In this document: positions 1 to 9,693 of the stretch, piece after piece
How positions within the stretch are numbered: position 1 is the stretch's first letter
Layout of the letters: every line of letters starts with the position of its first letter
Origin: Elioraea thermophila (ex Habib et al. 2022)
GTDB lineage: Bacteria; Pseudomonadota; Alphaproteobacteria; Acetobacterales; Acetobacteraceae
Length of the DNA stretch: 64,000 nt
Assembly: GCF_003336755.1 (NCBI RefSeq)
Contig: NZ_QMDI01000002.1
Span: forward strand, 682,001-746,000
Direction: 5' to 3'
Made by a program: the position numbers and the translations under genes
Notes under the pieces: generated by a model
What the model was told of the DNA's origin: nothing
Databases searched by the model: none
Seen by the model: only the letters and a program-made list of their open reading frames with translations

Positions 1-1132
1 GAGCCGGGGCGAGGGCCATCGCGACATCTGCCTGATCCCGACCTCGGCGCACGGGACGAACCCTGCCTCCGCCGTGATGGCGGGGATGCGCGTCGTTCCC
101 GTTGGGTGCGATCGGGACGGCAATGTCGATGTGGCGGATCTGCGCGCGAAGGTCGACGCGCATCGCGACCGGCTCGCCTGCCTGATGATCACCTACCCCT
201 CCACGCACGGCGTGTTCGAGGAGGCGGTGCGGGAGATCTGCGCCATCGTGCACGCGGCGGGCGGACAAGTGTACATGGACGGTGCGAACATGAACGCACA
301 GGTGGGCCTGACCAGTCCCGCCGCGGTCGGCGCCGATGTCTGCCACCTGAACCTGCACAAGACGTTCTGCATCCCGCACGGCGGCGGCGGCCCTGGAGTC
401 GGTCCGATCGCGGTCGCCTCTCACTTGGCACCGTTCCTCCCCAACCATCCGCTGGTGGCCGAGGCGGGACCGGCGACCGGCCCAGGGCCCGTTGCCGCCG
501 CACCGTGGGGCAGCGCCGGCATCCTGCCCATCTCCTACGCCTACATCGCGCTCATGGGCCGGCGGGGCCTCAAGCGCGCATCCGAGATCGCCATCCTCAA
601 CGCCAACTACGTCGCGCACCGGCTGCGCGACGCCTACCCGGTGCTGTACGTCGGCGCAGGCGGGCTGGTGGCGCACGAGTGCATCATCGACTGCCGGCAC
701 TTTCAGGCCTCGGCCGGCGTGACGGTGGAGGACATCGCCAAGCGCCTGCAGGACTACGGTTTCCACGCCCCCACCATGTCCTGGCCAGTGGCCGGGACGC
801 TGATGATCGAGCCCACGGAGAGCGAGTCGAAGGCGGAGCTCGATCGCTTCTGCGAGGCGATGCTGGCGATCCGCGCCGAGATCGCCGCGATCGAGAAGGG
901 GCAGTGGCCGCGCGACGACAACCCGCTGAAGAATGCACCGCACACCGCCGACGAAATCGCGGCCGAAACGTGGACGCACCCGTATTCCCGACGCCAGGCG
1001 GTGATGCCACTGCCCTGGGTGGCGGCCGCAAAGTACTGGCCCCCCGTGAAGCGGGTCGACAACGTGTTCGGGGATCGCAACCTGCACTGCACCTGTGACA
1101 GCGTCGAGGTGTACGCGCGCGCCGCGGAGTGA
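1..1132 (+). CDS. gcvPB: Glycine dehydrogenase (decarboxylating) subunit 2, 3' part
   Basis: This is the C-terminal part of the PLP-binding P-protein subunit of the glycine cleavage system, which decarboxylates glycine and passes the aminomethyl group to lipoyl-GcvH. The frame is open from base 2, so the gene begins before the window. The residues [18 protein letters not shown] (about 343-396) contain the PLP-binding lysine and the glycine-rich loop typical of the family. The [16 protein letters not shown] segment lies just before it. The two-subunit form (gcvPA/gcvPB) is inferred from the short C-terminal tail. It ends convergently with the chemotaxis operon; the 265 bp between them hold no convincing gene or T-tract terminator. 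Confidence 0.95.
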   Translation, partial: SRGEGHRDICLIPTSAHGTNPASAVMAGMRVVPVGCDRDGNVDVADLRAKVDAHRDRLACLMITYPSTHGVFEEAVREICAIVHAAGGQVYMDGANMNAQVGLTSPAAVGADVCHLNLHKTFCIPHGGGGPGVGPIAVASHLAPFLPNHPLVAEAGPATGPGPVAAAPWGSAGILPISYAYIALMGRRGLKRASEIAILNANYVAHRLRDAYPVLYVGAGGLVAHECIIDCRHFQASAGVTVEDIAKRLQDYGFHAPTMSWPVAGTLMIEPTESESKAELDRFCEAMLAIRAEIAAIEKGQWPRDDNPLKNAPHTADEIAAETWTHPYSRRQAVMPLPWVAAAKYWPPVKRVDNVFGDRNLHCTCDSVEVYARAAE

Positions 1133-1397
1133 GGGAGAGGGGCGCCGGTCGCCTGCGTGATTGAGCGAGGGCGTCAGTGCGGCCCAAACGGGTCATGATG
1201 CAAGCGTCGTTACGGTTCTCGGGCGTGGTCGTCGCGGCCCCGCCGGCGCGTCCGCCTCCGCGAGACGGGGCCGTCACGTCACCGCGCGATCGGACAGCAC
1301 CGCGCGTCGCTGCAGAAGGTTTGCGCCACTCGGCCGGGTCGCCCGCCGACCTGCGTGTTTGCGATGTCGGCCCGCGCGATGATTCGAGCCAGACCGA

Positions 1398-2207
1398 TCA
1401 GACGAGGGCGTAGGCAGACCGCGCGCCGTCCAGCGGCGCGAAACGGCTGCTGATGCCGAGCACCGTCTCGGCCCCGCCGAGATAGAGCACGCCATCCTTG
1501 GCCAGGACCGACGCGACGTTCTCCAGCACCCGCGTCTTGGTCGGCTGGTCGAAGTAGATCAGGACGTTGCGCAGCAGCACGACATCGAAACGGCCGAGCG
1601 GCTGAGGCGGCCTGAGCAGGTTCCACTCTCGGAACGAGACCAGCGCGCGGACCTCGTCCTTCACCACCCATTCGCTCCCGTCCTTGCGGAAATATTTCGT
1701 CAGCATGGTGATGGGCAGGCCGCGCTGCACCTCGAACTGGGAGAAGCGGCCTGTCTCCGCCCGGCGAAGCACCTCGCGCGAGAGGTCGGTGCCGAGAATT
1801 TCGACCCGGCAGCCCGCGAGAGCCGGCGCGATCTCGAGCGCCGTCATCGCGACCGAGAAGGCCTCCTGACCGGTGCTGCAGGCGGCCGACCAGACGCGGA
1901 TCACGCCGCGTGGACCGCGCGCGGCGGCGAGCTTGGGCAGCACCTGCTGGCGAAGATGTTCGAATGGCTTGCCGTCGCGGAAGAACAGCGTCTCGTTGGT
2001 CGTCATCAGCTCGACGACCTCGTCCGCGATCGGGCCGGACAGCGCGGCCTTCACCTTGGCGACGAGCGCACCGAGATCGGCGCAACCCTCCCGACGCATC
2101 AGGGGGGCGAGTCTGGTCTCGACCAAATAGGCCTTGTCCGGCGTCAGCACGATGCCGGAGCGGGCGTGCAGGAACTCGGCAAGAGCGCTGAACGACGCGG
2201 CGTTCAC
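1398..2207 (-). CDS. cheR: Chemotaxis protein methyltransferase CheR
   Basis: SAM-dependent methyltransferase that methylates glutamates on chemoreceptors. The 269-residue protein has the N-terminal helical CheR domain (about 1-65) and then the SAM-binding domain with VWSAACSTGQEAFSVA (about 105-120), ILGTDLS (137-143) and LLRNVLIYF (211-219), all family hallmarks. I chose the GTG at 2207 because it overlaps the cheB stop as GTGA, which implies translational coupling. A longer open frame upstream is only the shadow of cheB. It is the last gene of the chemotaxis operon. Confidence 0.95.
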   Translation of the reverse strand: MNAASFSALAEFLHARSGIVLTPDKAYLVETRLAPLMRREGCADLGALVAKVKAALSGPIADEVVELMTTNETLFFRDGKPFEHLRQQVLPKLAAARGPRGVIRVWSAACSTGQEAFSVAMTALEIAPALAGCRVEILGTDLSREVLRRAETGRFSQFEVQRGLPITMLTKYFRKDGSEWVVKDEVRALVSFREWNLLRPPQPLGRFDVVLLRNVLIYFDQPTKTRVLENVASVLAKDGVLYLGGAETVLGISSRFAPLDGARSAYALV

Positions 2208-3322
2208 GACGCCCCTCCCGCGCCGGAAGAGATGCTGAGGATCTTCTGGGCCATGCGGTCGAGCGGCAGCACTGCCGCCGCGAGTGCTGCCTGGGCCACG
2301 GCGCCCGGCATGCCCCAGACGACCGAGCTCGCCTCGTCCTGCGCGAGCACGGTGCCGCCGCGGGCGACGATTTCGCGCGCCCCAGCGAGACCGTCGTGGC
2401 CCATGCCGGTCAGGACGACGGCCAGAACCCGCCCGCCGTAGACCTCGGCAACGGAGCGGAACATCGGATCCACCGCCGGGCGACAGAAGTTCTCCGGCGG
2501 CGCATTCGACAGGGCGATCACCGGCGCGGAGCGATCTCCCTTCACCAGCAGATGCCGATCCCCCGGCGCGAGGTAGATCCTTCCGCGTTCGATGCGTTCT
2601 CCGTCGTGCGCCTCCCGGCAGGGAAGCGCACCCAGTTTGGTGATGTGATCGGCCAGAATGGACAGGAAGGCGGGCGGCATGTGCTGGGTGATCACCACCG
2701 GCAGCCCAAAGGTTGGACCGAGATCGCGCACGAGGCGGAACAAGGCCTGCGGTCCGCCCGTCGAGGCGCCGATGGCGAGGATTTCCGGCCGCCCGGCCGG
2801 TGCCGGAGCCAGGCGCGGCGGCGGCGCGAAGGTCGGCGCCGGCACGGATCGGCCCCTGAGCGACCGTCGCCGCGCGGCGCTCCCCAGCGCCTTCACCTTG
2901 TTGAGCAGCTCCCGCCGGAACTCCTCGGCGGAGGCGATGCCGGCGACCGCCGTCGGCTTCGGCACGTAGTCTGCCGCACCGAGTTGCAGGGCGCGCAGCG
3001 TCACTTCGGCGCCTCGCGTCGTCAGCGTCGAGGCCATGACGACCTGAACATTGGGATCCGCCTTCAGGAGCTCGGGCAGGGCGGTGAGGCCGTCCATCAC
3101 CGGCATCTCGATATCGAGCACGATGACGTCCGGGCGGAACCTCGCCTGCGCGGCGATCACTTCGCGGCCATTCGCCGCCGTGCCCACGACCTGGATCGAG
3201 GGGTCGGTCTCCAGCAGGCGCACCAGAAGACCGCGGATCACCGCGCTGTCGTCGCAGACGAGAACGCGGCTCCGCGACGTCTCGTGCGACGCCGGAAGGC
3301 GCTGTGCGGGGTAAGGTGTCAC
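2204..3322 (-). CDS. cheB: Chemotaxis response regulator / protein-glutamate methylesterase CheB
   Basis: Two-domain enzyme that demethylates or deamidates chemoreceptors when phosphorylated by CheA. An N-terminal receiver domain (about 18-140) has the acidic pair DD at 24-25 and phospho-acceptor Asp70 in VLDIEMPVMDG. A linker leads to the methylesterase domain, which shows the catalytic serine in AIGASTGGP, the histidine in ITQHMPP and the aspartate in LTGMGHDGL. Length (372 aa) is normal. The ATG overlaps the cheY stop by four bases and the gene overlaps cheR at its end, so cheY-cheB-cheR are translationally coupled. Confidence 0.97.
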   Translation of the reverse strand: MTPYPAQRLPASHETSRSRVLVCDDSAVIRGLLVRLLETDPSIQVVGTAANGREVIAAQARFRPDVIVLDIEMPVMDGLTALPELLKADPNVQVVMASTLTTRGAEVTLRALQLGAADYVPKPTAVAGIASAEEFRRELLNKVKALGSAARRRSLRGRSVPAPTFAPPPRLAPAPAGRPEILAIGASTGGPQALFRLVRDLGPTFGLPVVITQHMPPAFLSILADHITKLGALPCREAHDGERIERGRIYLAPGDRHLLVKGDRSAPVIALSNAPPENFCRPAVDPMFRSVAEVYGGRVLAVVLTGMGHDGLAGAREIVARGGTVLAQDEASSVVWGMPGAVAQAALAAAVLPLDRMAQKILSISSGAGGAS

Positions 3323-3684
3323 AGCAGACCGACCTGCTGGAACTTCGATTCGATGATCTCGGCGTCAAACGGCTTCATGATGTATTCGTTGGCACCCCCT
3401 TCGATCGCGCGCTGGATCGCGTCCAATTCGCTTTCCGTCGTGCAGAACACGACGCGCGGTTCGCCGAGGCCGAATTCCGAACGGAGTGCATGCAGGAATT
3501 CGATGCCGTTCATCACCGGCATGTTCCAATCCAGTAGGATCCCGTCTGGGAGCCGGCTCCGGCAAGCGGCAAGAGCCTCAGCACCGTTCTCCGCCTCATC
3601 GACGGCGAAGCCCAGCCCCTCGAGAATCCGTCGGGCCACCTTGCGCACGATCCGACTGTCATCCACCACGAGAACGGTTTTCAT
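3319..3684 (-). CDS. cheY: Chemotaxis response regulator CheY
   Basis: Single-domain receiver of 121 residues that carries the CheA phosphoryl signal to the flagellar switch. DD at 8-9, Asp52 in LLDWNMPVMNG, a Thr in CTTESE (about 82-83) and the KPF lysine (about 104) are the conserved receiver residues. It lies between cheW and cheB; spacing to cheW is 26 bp and the stop overlaps the cheB start. This position in a che operon, without an output domain, supports CheY over a generic regulator. Confidence 0.95.
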   Translation of the reverse strand: MKTVLVVDDSRIVRKVARRILEGLGFAVDEAENGAEALAACRSRLPDGILLDWNMPVMNGIEFLHALRSEFGLGEPRVVFCTTESELDAIQRAIEGGANEYIMKPFDAEIIESKFQQVGLL

Positions 3685-3710
3685 GGTCGCCTCTGTCCAA
3701 ACCTCGCCGG

Positions 3711-4202
3711 TCAGATCGCGAGGATCGCGGCCACGTCCAGGACGACGACGAGTTGGCCGGACAGGCGGAACACGCCCTTCGACAGGCCGCGCCAGGTCGC
3801 ATCCAGGGTCGGCGGATTCTCCTCCCGCAGTTCGGGATCGAGGTGCAGAACTTCGCCGACCTGGTCGACCAGCAGGCTGTAGAGCTCGCCTTGGTGTTCG
3901 ACGACCACGCTCATCGCCCGCCGTGGATCGGCCCGCTCGAGCCCGAGCCGCGTGCGCAGGTCGATCGCGGTGACGATGCGACCACGCAGATTCAGACTGC
4001 CCGCGACCTCCCGCGGTGCGAGCGGAATGCGGGTGATCAGCTGGGGCCCGAGCACGTCGCGGACGACGAGGACCGGGATGCCGCAGAGCTGTCCGCCCAC
4101 CGTCAGGGTGACGAAGACGTCACGCGCCTGATCCGCCCCAGTGCCGCGCGACGGCGTCACACCGGCCGACGTCCCCTGCCTCTCGAGCTCAGCGGTCGCC
4201 AT
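3711..4202 (-). CDS. cheW: Chemotaxis coupling protein CheW
   Basis: Adaptor that links chemoreceptors to CheA. The 163-residue protein has the CheW fold from about residue 25: FVTLTVGGQLCGIPV, then RIPLAPREVAGSLNLRGRIV, then DLRTRLGL, all matching CheW strand motifs. I chose the ATG at 4202, which sits one base past the cheA stop codon; the frame continues upstream for 18 codons but that part overlaps cheA. It is the third gene of the chpT-like/cheA/cheW/cheY/cheB/cheR operon. Confidence 0.95.
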   Translation of the reverse strand: MATAELERQGTSAGVTPSRGTGADQARDVFVTLTVGGQLCGIPVLVVRDVLGPQLITRIPLAPREVAGSLNLRGRIVTAIDLRTRLGLERADPRRAMSVVVEHQGELYSLLVDQVGEVLHLDPELREENPPTLDATWRGLSKGVFRLSGQLVVVLDVAAILAI

Positions 4203-4203
4203 G

Positions 4204-6837
4204 TCAGTTGGCCTCCACAACCTCGCGTGCCGCGAGCGCCTGGCCGATCCCGGCAACCAAGGCGTCGCGATCGAACTTGGCGATATAGTCGGTGAACCCG
4301 GCTTCGCGGCCGCGGGCCATGTCGGCTTCGGAGACCCGGCCGGTAAGCGCGATCAGCGGCAGGTCGGACCAGGCCGGTCCGGACCGGATGGCGCGGGCGA
4401 ACGCGAAGCCGTCGAGCCCGGGCATCTCGATGTCGGAGATGATGGCGTCGAAGACCCGCCCTTGATCGCGCAGCTTCAGCGCCGCCTCGGCCGTGTCGAC
4501 CGCCGTCACTTCGTAGCCGGCGGCGGTCAGCACGGGCGCCACCATCTGGCGGAAGAAGGCGCTGTCGTCGACGACGAGAAGGCGGGCACGACGGTCGGAG
4601 CCGCGGTTTGCGTCGAGGTGAAACCAGTCGTCGAAGGCGCAGCGCAACCAATGCGCGGTGTCGATCACTTCCGTCGCCCGGCCCGCGATCACCGCGCTGC
4701 CGACGATGCCCGGCCGATCGCACACGAGCTGCACGTCAATGCGGTCCTCCACCACATCGAGGATCTCATCGACGACGAGCCCGACGCTGCGGCCGCGATC
4801 GCTGAACACGAGCACCGGCCGCCGCTCCGCTCCCGCCGTCTCCAGACCGTCGCCGAGGGCGACGAGCGGCATCAGCTGACCGCGGTACTGCACGAGCATG
4901 CGGCCACCTGCCCGCTCGATACGGTCGGTTTCGATTTCCTCGAGCCGCGCGACCAGCCCGAGCGGCACCGCCTTCTGCTCGGTGCCACCCGCGCGGAAGA
5001 GAAGCAGGGTGGTCTTGCTGCCCTCTTCCGATCCCGCCGCCTGCAGGTCCGTCATCGTCGCGCGCTCGGCCCCGCCGGACGCCGCCAGCCCGACGGCGCG
5101 CGCGATGCCGTTCGGATCGAGGATCATGATCACGCTGCCGTCGCCGAGAATGGTGTTGCCGGAGAAGAGCGTGATGTCGCGCAGGATCGGCGCGACGGGC
5201 TTGACCACGATCTCCTCGGTATCGAAGACGCGATCGACGATCAGGCCGAAGCTCTGCGTGCCAACCTTCGTGACCACGACGAAGGCTTCCGAGTCGAGGC
5301 TCTGCGGCTCGCCCTCCAGATGGAGGAGGGTGGACAGGCGGACGAGCGGCAGCAGCCGATCGCGCAGGCGAAGCACCGGGGTGCGGTCGATCCGCTCGAT
5401 CCGCGTCTCCGAGGTGCCACCCGCACGCACCAGCTCGACCACGCTGATTTGCGGAATGGCGAAGCGCTCGCCGGCCGCCTCCACGATGAGGGCGGAGACG
5501 ATGGCGAGCGTGAGCGGGATCTTGATGGTGATCGTCGTGCCGAGGCCCGCGCGGCTGCGCAGGTCGATGGTGCCGCCGATCTTCTCGATGTTGGTCTTCA
5601 CCACATCCATGCCGACTCCGCGGCCGGAGACGGCCGTGACTTGAGCGGCGGTGGAGAAGCCCGGGCGGAAGATGAACTGCTGGATAGCCTGTTCCGAGAG
5701 CCCTGCGATCTCCGCCTCGGTGGCAAGCCCGAGCGCGATCGCCTTCTCGGCGATGCGCTTGGTGTTCAGCCCGCGCCCATCGTCGCTCACCTCGATGATG
5801 ATGTGACCGCCCTCGTGGTAGGCGTTCAGCGTGATCCGCCCGGTTTCCGGTTTGCCCGCGGCCCTCCGCTCCTCGGGCTTCTCCAGCCCATGGTCGGCCG
5901 AGTTGCGCACCATGTGGGTGAGCGGATCCTTGATGAATTCGAGCACCTGACGGTCGAGTTCGGTGTCGGCGCCGAGCATGACGAGCTCGATCTTCTTGCC
6001 CGTCTCACGGGCGAGGTCGCGCACGAGCCGGGGCAGCTTGTTCCAGGCGTTGCCGATCGGTTGCATGCGCGTCTTCATCACCCCTTCCTGCAGATCGGAG
6101 GTGATGTGCGACAGCCTCTGCAGCGGCACCGCGAAGGGGCTGTTCTCCTGCGTGCGGGCGAGCTGGAGCAGCTGATTCCGCGCCAGCACCAGCTCCGACA
6201 CCAGCGTCATGAGGTGCTCCAGCACCTCGACCGAAACGCGGATGGTCTGCGCGGCGACGGAAACTTCGGCCGGCGCCGTCGTCTCCGCGCTCGCGGATGA
6301 TGATCCGGCTGCGGCGGCGACCTCGGCGACGGCCGCGCCGGCTTCATCCGCGGGCTCGCTTGGCGCTGCCGCCGAGGGCTCCTGCCGTGCGGGGGCGATG
6401 TCGGAAACCGGCGAAGTCTCCGCCGGCTGCCCGCTGTCCTCGACGCCGCCCGGCAGGCGCCCCTCCATCACGGCGTTCAAATCGGCGATCAGTGCGGAGT
6501 CGTCCCCGGCCGGCTCCGACTCGGTCGCCTCAAGCCCGGCGAGAATGACCTTGATGCGGTCGATGGCGGCGAGCACGACCGTGATCGCCGCCGGGGTGGG
6601 GGCGAGCGCGCCGTCGCGGAAACGGCCGAGCACGTTCTCCGCCGCATGGGCCACCCGCTCGAGCCTGGTCAGGCCAAGAAAGCCGCACGTGCCTTTGATG
6701 GTGTGGACGAGACGGAAAATCTGCGACAGCGTCGCGCCATCGTCCGGCTGGCGCTCCAGCCGGATCAGGGCCGTATCCAATTCAGCCAGGCTCTCGGCCG
6801 TTTCGGTCAGGAACTCGGCGAGCAGATCGTCCATCAC
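4204..6837 (-). CDS. cheA: Hybrid chemotaxis histidine kinase CheA with C-terminal receiver
   Basis: Sensor kinase of the chemotaxis array. The HPt domain (about 1-105) carries His45 in FRLVHTIKGTCGF. A Pro/Ala/Ser-rich linker follows, then the dimerisation helices (TLVSELVLARNQLL), the ATP-binding domain with the N box HMVRNSADHGLEKP and the G box GRGVGMDVV, and a CheW-like regulatory domain. Unlike the short E. coli type, it continues with a second CheW-like segment (about 620-745) and a full receiver domain (about 750-877, phospho-Asp near 802 in ISDIEMPGLDG). The 877-residue length matches hybrid CheA proteins of alphaproteobacteria. Start is an ATG-ATG pair at 6837; either is possible. 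Confidence 0.95.
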   Translation of the reverse strand: MMDDLLAEFLTETAESLAELDTALIRLERQPDDGATLSQIFRLVHTIKGTCGFLGLTRLERVAHAAENVLGRFRDGALAPTPAAITVVLAAIDRIKVILAGLEATESEPAGDDSALIADLNAVMEGRLPGGVEDSGQPAETSPVSDIAPARQEPSAAAPSEPADEAGAAVAEVAAAAGSSSASAETTAPAEVSVAAQTIRVSVEVLEHLMTLVSELVLARNQLLQLARTQENSPFAVPLQRLSHITSDLQEGVMKTRMQPIGNAWNKLPRLVRDLARETGKKIELVMLGADTELDRQVLEFIKDPLTHMVRNSADHGLEKPEERRAAGKPETGRITLNAYHEGGHIIIEVSDDGRGLNTKRIAEKAIALGLATEAEIAGLSEQAIQQFIFRPGFSTAAQVTAVSGRGVGMDVVKTNIEKIGGTIDLRSRAGLGTTITIKIPLTLAIVSALIVEAAGERFAIPQISVVELVRAGGTSETRIERIDRTPVLRLRDRLLPLVRLSTLLHLEGEPQSLDSEAFVVVTKVGTQSFGLIVDRVFDTEEIVVKPVAPILRDITLFSGNTILGDGSVIMILDPNGIARAVGLAASGGAERATMTDLQAAGSEEGSKTTLLLFRAGGTEQKAVPLGLVARLEEIETDRIERAGGRMLVQYRGQLMPLVALGDGLETAGAERRPVLVFSDRGRSVGLVVDEILDVVEDRIDVQLVCDRPGIVGSAVIAGRATEVIDTAHWLRCAFDDWFHLDANRGSDRRARLLVVDDSAFFRQMVAPVLTAAGYEVTAVDTAEAALKLRDQGRVFDAIISDIEMPGLDGFAFARAIRSGPAWSDLPLIALTGRVSEADMARGREAGFTDYIAKFDRDALVAGIGQALAAREVVEAN

Positions 6838-6905
6838 GCCACTCCGTGCTTCGGCAGCGGGAGAGTGGCGCGAGGAGATCGAAGAAACGGTAAATCATGC
6901 CCGCC

Positions 6906-7544
6906 TCAGCCGGGCGCGGCGGGCCGGAGCAGAAGCAGGGGCAGGCTGCCCCCCAACAGGAGGGACAACGCCACCCCATGCCGGCGGGCGACGAGGGCGA
7001 GCATGCACACGGCAAGTCGCCGCGGCTCCACCAGACCGAGCGGATCTTCGCCGGCCGCGACGGCAGCGAGCCCGGGCAGCCAAGCGGCGCCCTCGCCGAG
7101 GATGGCGAGTGCGATCTCACCCTGGGTGGTGCCGGCGCAGAGCACGCCGCCCCCGCGCGGCAGGCTTTCCGCCGCCACCAGCAGCGCGTTCAGGAGCACG
7201 CGATCGTAGCCCTCGACCGCCCACGGCCCGGGCTCAAGCCGGCCGAAATCGATCGTGACCGCCGGCGGTCCCACCCCCTCCGAGACGAGTTGCACGATCG
7301 CCTCAAGGCTCAGCGGCGCGCTCGGCCGGCCCCAGGCAGCGCGCAGCAGGCCGATGCGCGCGCGCAGCCGCTGCACCGCCTCGGCCGCCAAGCTGCTCGC
7401 CTCGGCCCGCACCGCCTCATCCTCGGCGGAGAGAAGCTCGACCGCAGCAACCAGGGCTTGCAACGATCCACTGGCGTCATGCGCCATCCGCGACGCCAAG
7501 GCCTCGGCCAGCGCGAGGCAGGCGGCTGCCGCTTCGCCGCTCAC
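6906..7544 (-). CDS. ChpT-like histidine phosphotransferase family protein
   Basis: The 212-residue protein resembles the ChpT/PF10090 histidine phosphotransferases, which are built like a degenerate histidine kinase: a helical hairpin with the phospho-histidine and an ATPase-like domain that no longer binds ATP. Here the helix [20 protein letters not shown] (about 17-36) carries His22 in the position of the ChpT histidine. The second half has [12 protein letters not shown] in place of the N box and no Bergerat G boxes. It is the first gene of the chemotaxis operon, 68 bp before cheA, so a role in phosphate flow around CheA or its REC domain is inferred. A CtrA-pathway ChpT is the alternative; the operon position argues against it. 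Confidence 0.7.
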   Translation of the reverse strand: MSGEAAAACLALAEALASRMAHDASGSLQALVAAVELLSAEDEAVRAEASSLAAEAVQRLRARIGLLRAAWGRPSAPLSLEAIVQLVSEGVGPPAVTIDFGRLEPGPWAVEGYDRVLLNALLVAAESLPRGGGVLCAGTTQGEIALAILGEGAAWLPGLAAVAAGEDPLGLVEPRRLAVCMLALVARRHGVALSLLLGGSLPLLLLRPAAPG

Positions 7545-7765
7545 CGCCGGACGATGGCGCCGGCAGCGCCCTCACTCCGCCACCCGCGCGTCGGCGCGGC
7601 ATCCGCCCAGGGGTTGCTCATCCGAACCGTTCGTTCCCTCGATCGACCGCCTCGGCGCGACCGCCGGCGGAGCCGGCCGAGGCAGGGGCCGGCGGGACTG
7701 GACGATGCGATCGCAGCATTTTCCCGGCCTCGCGGACGCTGTCCAGGGCCGAAGCCGCCGCTGCA

Positions 7766-7795
7766 TTGGACACCGGACACCGCTCCCCCTATCTT
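7766..7795 (+). promoter_or_regulatory. Candidate sigma-70 promoter of moaA
   Basis: TTGGAC (7766-7771) and TATCTT (7790-7795) are separated by 18 bp and would start transcription near 7802, about 27 bases before the moaA ATG. This sits in the 284-bp divergent region between the chemotaxis operon and moaA. It is seen by eye only. Confidence 0.4.
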
Positions 7796-7828
7796 CCCGC
7801 CAAGAAACACCGCGTTTGGGGGGAGAGG

Positions 7829-8818
7829 ATGCGCGATCCGTTCGGCCGCGAGATCACCTATCTCAGGATCTCCGTCACCGACCGCTGCGATCTGCGCTGC
7901 GTCTACTGCATGGCGGAGGAGATGACCTTCCTCCCCAAGGCAGACCTGCTCACCCTGGAGGAGCTCGAGCGTGTGGCGAGCGCCTTCATCCGCCTCGGCG
8001 TGCGCAAGATCCGGCTGACGGGGGGCGAGCCTCTCGTCCGGCGCAACGTGATGAGCCTCGTGCGCGCCCTTGGCGCCCGCATCGGACCGGGCGGGCTCGC
8101 CGAACTCACCCTCACCACCAACGGCACGCAACTCGCGCGTTATGCGGAGGAGCTGTTTGCCGCCGGCGTGCGACGGATCAATGTCAGCCTCGATACCCTC
8201 GACCCCGACCGCTTCGCCGCCATCACGCGCTGGGGCAAGCTCGAGAAGACGCTCGAGGGGATTTTCGCCGCCAAGGCGGCCGGCCTCGCGATCAAGATCA
8301 ACGCGGTGGCGCTGAAGGGCACGAACGAGGACGAGTTCGACCGCCTGATCGCCTGGTGCGGCGAGCACGGGTTCGACCTCTGCCTGATCGAAACCATGCC
8401 GATGGGGGAGATCGACCAGGATCGGACAGACCAGTATCTGCCCCTCTCCCTCGTGCGTGCCCGCCTCGCCCGCACCTGGACCCTGGTGGACACGGACTAC
8501 CGCACGGGCGGCCCTGCCCGTTACGTCGTGGTGAAGGAGACCGGACGTCGCCTCGGCTTCATCACCCCGATGACGCACAATTTCTGCGAGAGCTGCAATC
8601 GCGTCCGTCTCACCTGCACGGGCACGCTGTACATGTGCCTCGGTCAGGACGATGCCGCCGATCTGCGCACGCCGCTGCGGGCCTCGCGCGACGACGCGGT
8701 GCTGGAGGCCGCGATCCTGGAGGCGATCGGCCGCAAGCCGCGCGGCCACGACTTCGTCATCGATCGTCGGCGCAACCGACCCGCCGTCGCCCGCCACATG
8801 AGCCTCACGGGGGGCTGA
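7829..8818 (+). CDS. moaA: GTP 3',8-cyclase MoaA
   Basis: Radical SAM enzyme that converts GTP to 3',8-cyclo-GTP in the first step of molybdenum cofactor synthesis. The radical SAM cluster motif is CDLRCVYC (Cys20, 24, 27), TGGEPL follows, and the C-terminal second cluster ligands are in [15 protein letters not shown]. The protein ends in the conserved Gly-Gly tail. The start at 7829 is preceded by a GGGGAGAGG ribosome site; the frame is open further upstream but lacks homology. Its product is needed by the molybdenum hydroxylase (12437-16002) and, as molybdopterin, by the SorA-like enzyme (45772) of this window. Confidence 0.97.
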   Translation: MRDPFGREITYLRISVTDRCDLRCVYCMAEEMTFLPKADLLTLEELERVASAFIRLGVRKIRLTGGEPLVRRNVMSLVRALGARIGPGGLAELTLTTNGTQLARYAEELFAAGVRRINVSLDTLDPDRFAAITRWGKLEKTLEGIFAAKAAGLAIKINAVALKGTNEDEFDRLIAWCGEHGFDLCLIETMPMGEIDQDRTDQYLPLSLVRARLARTWTLVDTDYRTGGPARYVVVKETGRRLGFITPMTHNFCESCNRVRLTCTGTLYMCLGQDDAADLRTPLRASRDDAVLEAAILEAIGRKPRGHDFVIDRRRNRPAVARHMSLTGG

Positions 8819-8859
8819 GCCCGGCGCGGGCGAAGCCGGGTCGGGCCGGCGAGCCATCG

Positions 8860-9693
8860 ATGCGCGTCACCGTCGTGCAGATGAACCCTTCGGCCGACAA
8901 GGCGGCCAATCTCGCCGCCGCGGAGCGGCTCGTCTCCGCTGCCGCCGCGGAGGATCGCCCCGACCTCGTGGTCCTGCCCGAGATGTGGACCTGCTTGGGC
9001 GGCGACCGCGACACGAAACGCGCCGCCGCCGAACGCCTGCCCGAACCGGGCGGGGCGAACCGCGGTGGCGAAGCGTACACCTTGCTGCGCGACCTTGCGC
9101 GACGCCACCGCCTCGTGCTGCACGGCGGCTCCATCGCCGAGGATGGCGGGGATCGCCTGTACAACACCACGGTCGTGTTCGGTCCCGACGGCGAGGAACG
9201 CGCCCGCTACCGCAAGATCCATCTGTTCGACATCGTCGCTCCCGACGGCACCGGCTATCGCGAAAGCGCCACTTTCGGCCGTGGCGCGGACATCGTCACC
9301 TACCGCGCGGGCGACACCACCGTCGGCTGCACCATCTGCTACGATCTCCGCTTTCCGGAACTCTATCTCGCGCTCCGCCGCGCCGGGGCGGAGCTGATCG
9401 TGGTGCCGGCCGCCTTCACGTTGCAGACCGGGAAGGACCATTGGGAAGTGCTGATCCGCGCGCGTGCGATCGAGACGCAGTGCTGGCTCGCCGCCGCCGC
9501 CACCTGGGGCCGGCACGAGGAGCGGGGAGAACCACGCTTCACCTACGGGCACAGCCTGATCGCCGACCCCTGGGGCCACGTCGTCGCCAAGGCGTCCGAC
9601 GGCGAGGGCTGGGCCACCGCGCGGCTCGATCATCGCCTGACGGCGCGGGTGCGGCGCGACATGCCGCTGATGGACCATCGCGTGCTCGCGTGA
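8860..9693 (+). CDS. Carbon-nitrogen hydrolase (Nit1/omega-amidase type)
   Basis: Nitrilase-superfamily amidase of 277 residues. The catalytic triad is visible: Glu in LPEMW (about 43), Lys in RYRKIHLFD (about 114) and Cys in [14 protein letters not shown] (about 156). The RKIHLFD and YDLRFPELY blocks are those of the Nit1/Nit2 branch, which hydrolyses deaminated glutathione or omega-amides such as 2-oxoglutaramate. The exact substrate is not decidable by eye. ATG at 8860 was chosen because the homologous N-terminus [11 protein letters not shown] begins there. The stop overlaps the GTG of nadK, so the two genes are coupled. Confidence 0.9.
   Translation: MRVTVVQMNPSADKAANLAAAERLVSAAAAEDRPDLVVLPEMWTCLGGDRDTKRAAAERLPEPGGANRGGEAYTLLRDLARRHRLVLHGGSIAEDGGDRLYNTTVVFGPDGEERARYRKIHLFDIVAPDGTGYRESATFGRGADIVTYRAGDTTVGCTICYDLRFPELYLALRRAGAELIVVPAAFTLQTGKDHWEVLIRARAIETQCWLAAAATWGRHEERGEPRFTYGHSLIADPWGHVVAKASDGEGWATARLDHRLTARVRRDMPLMDHRVLA

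Noticed and set aside
1133-1397. Short open frames between gcvPB and cheR
   Set aside because: They have no ribosome site, signal or known motif and look like random high G+C frames. No T-tract terminator was found either.
1398-3368. A fused CheB-CheR-like long frame
   Set aside because: The N-terminal part is cheB read in the wrong frame; cheR starts at GTG 2207.
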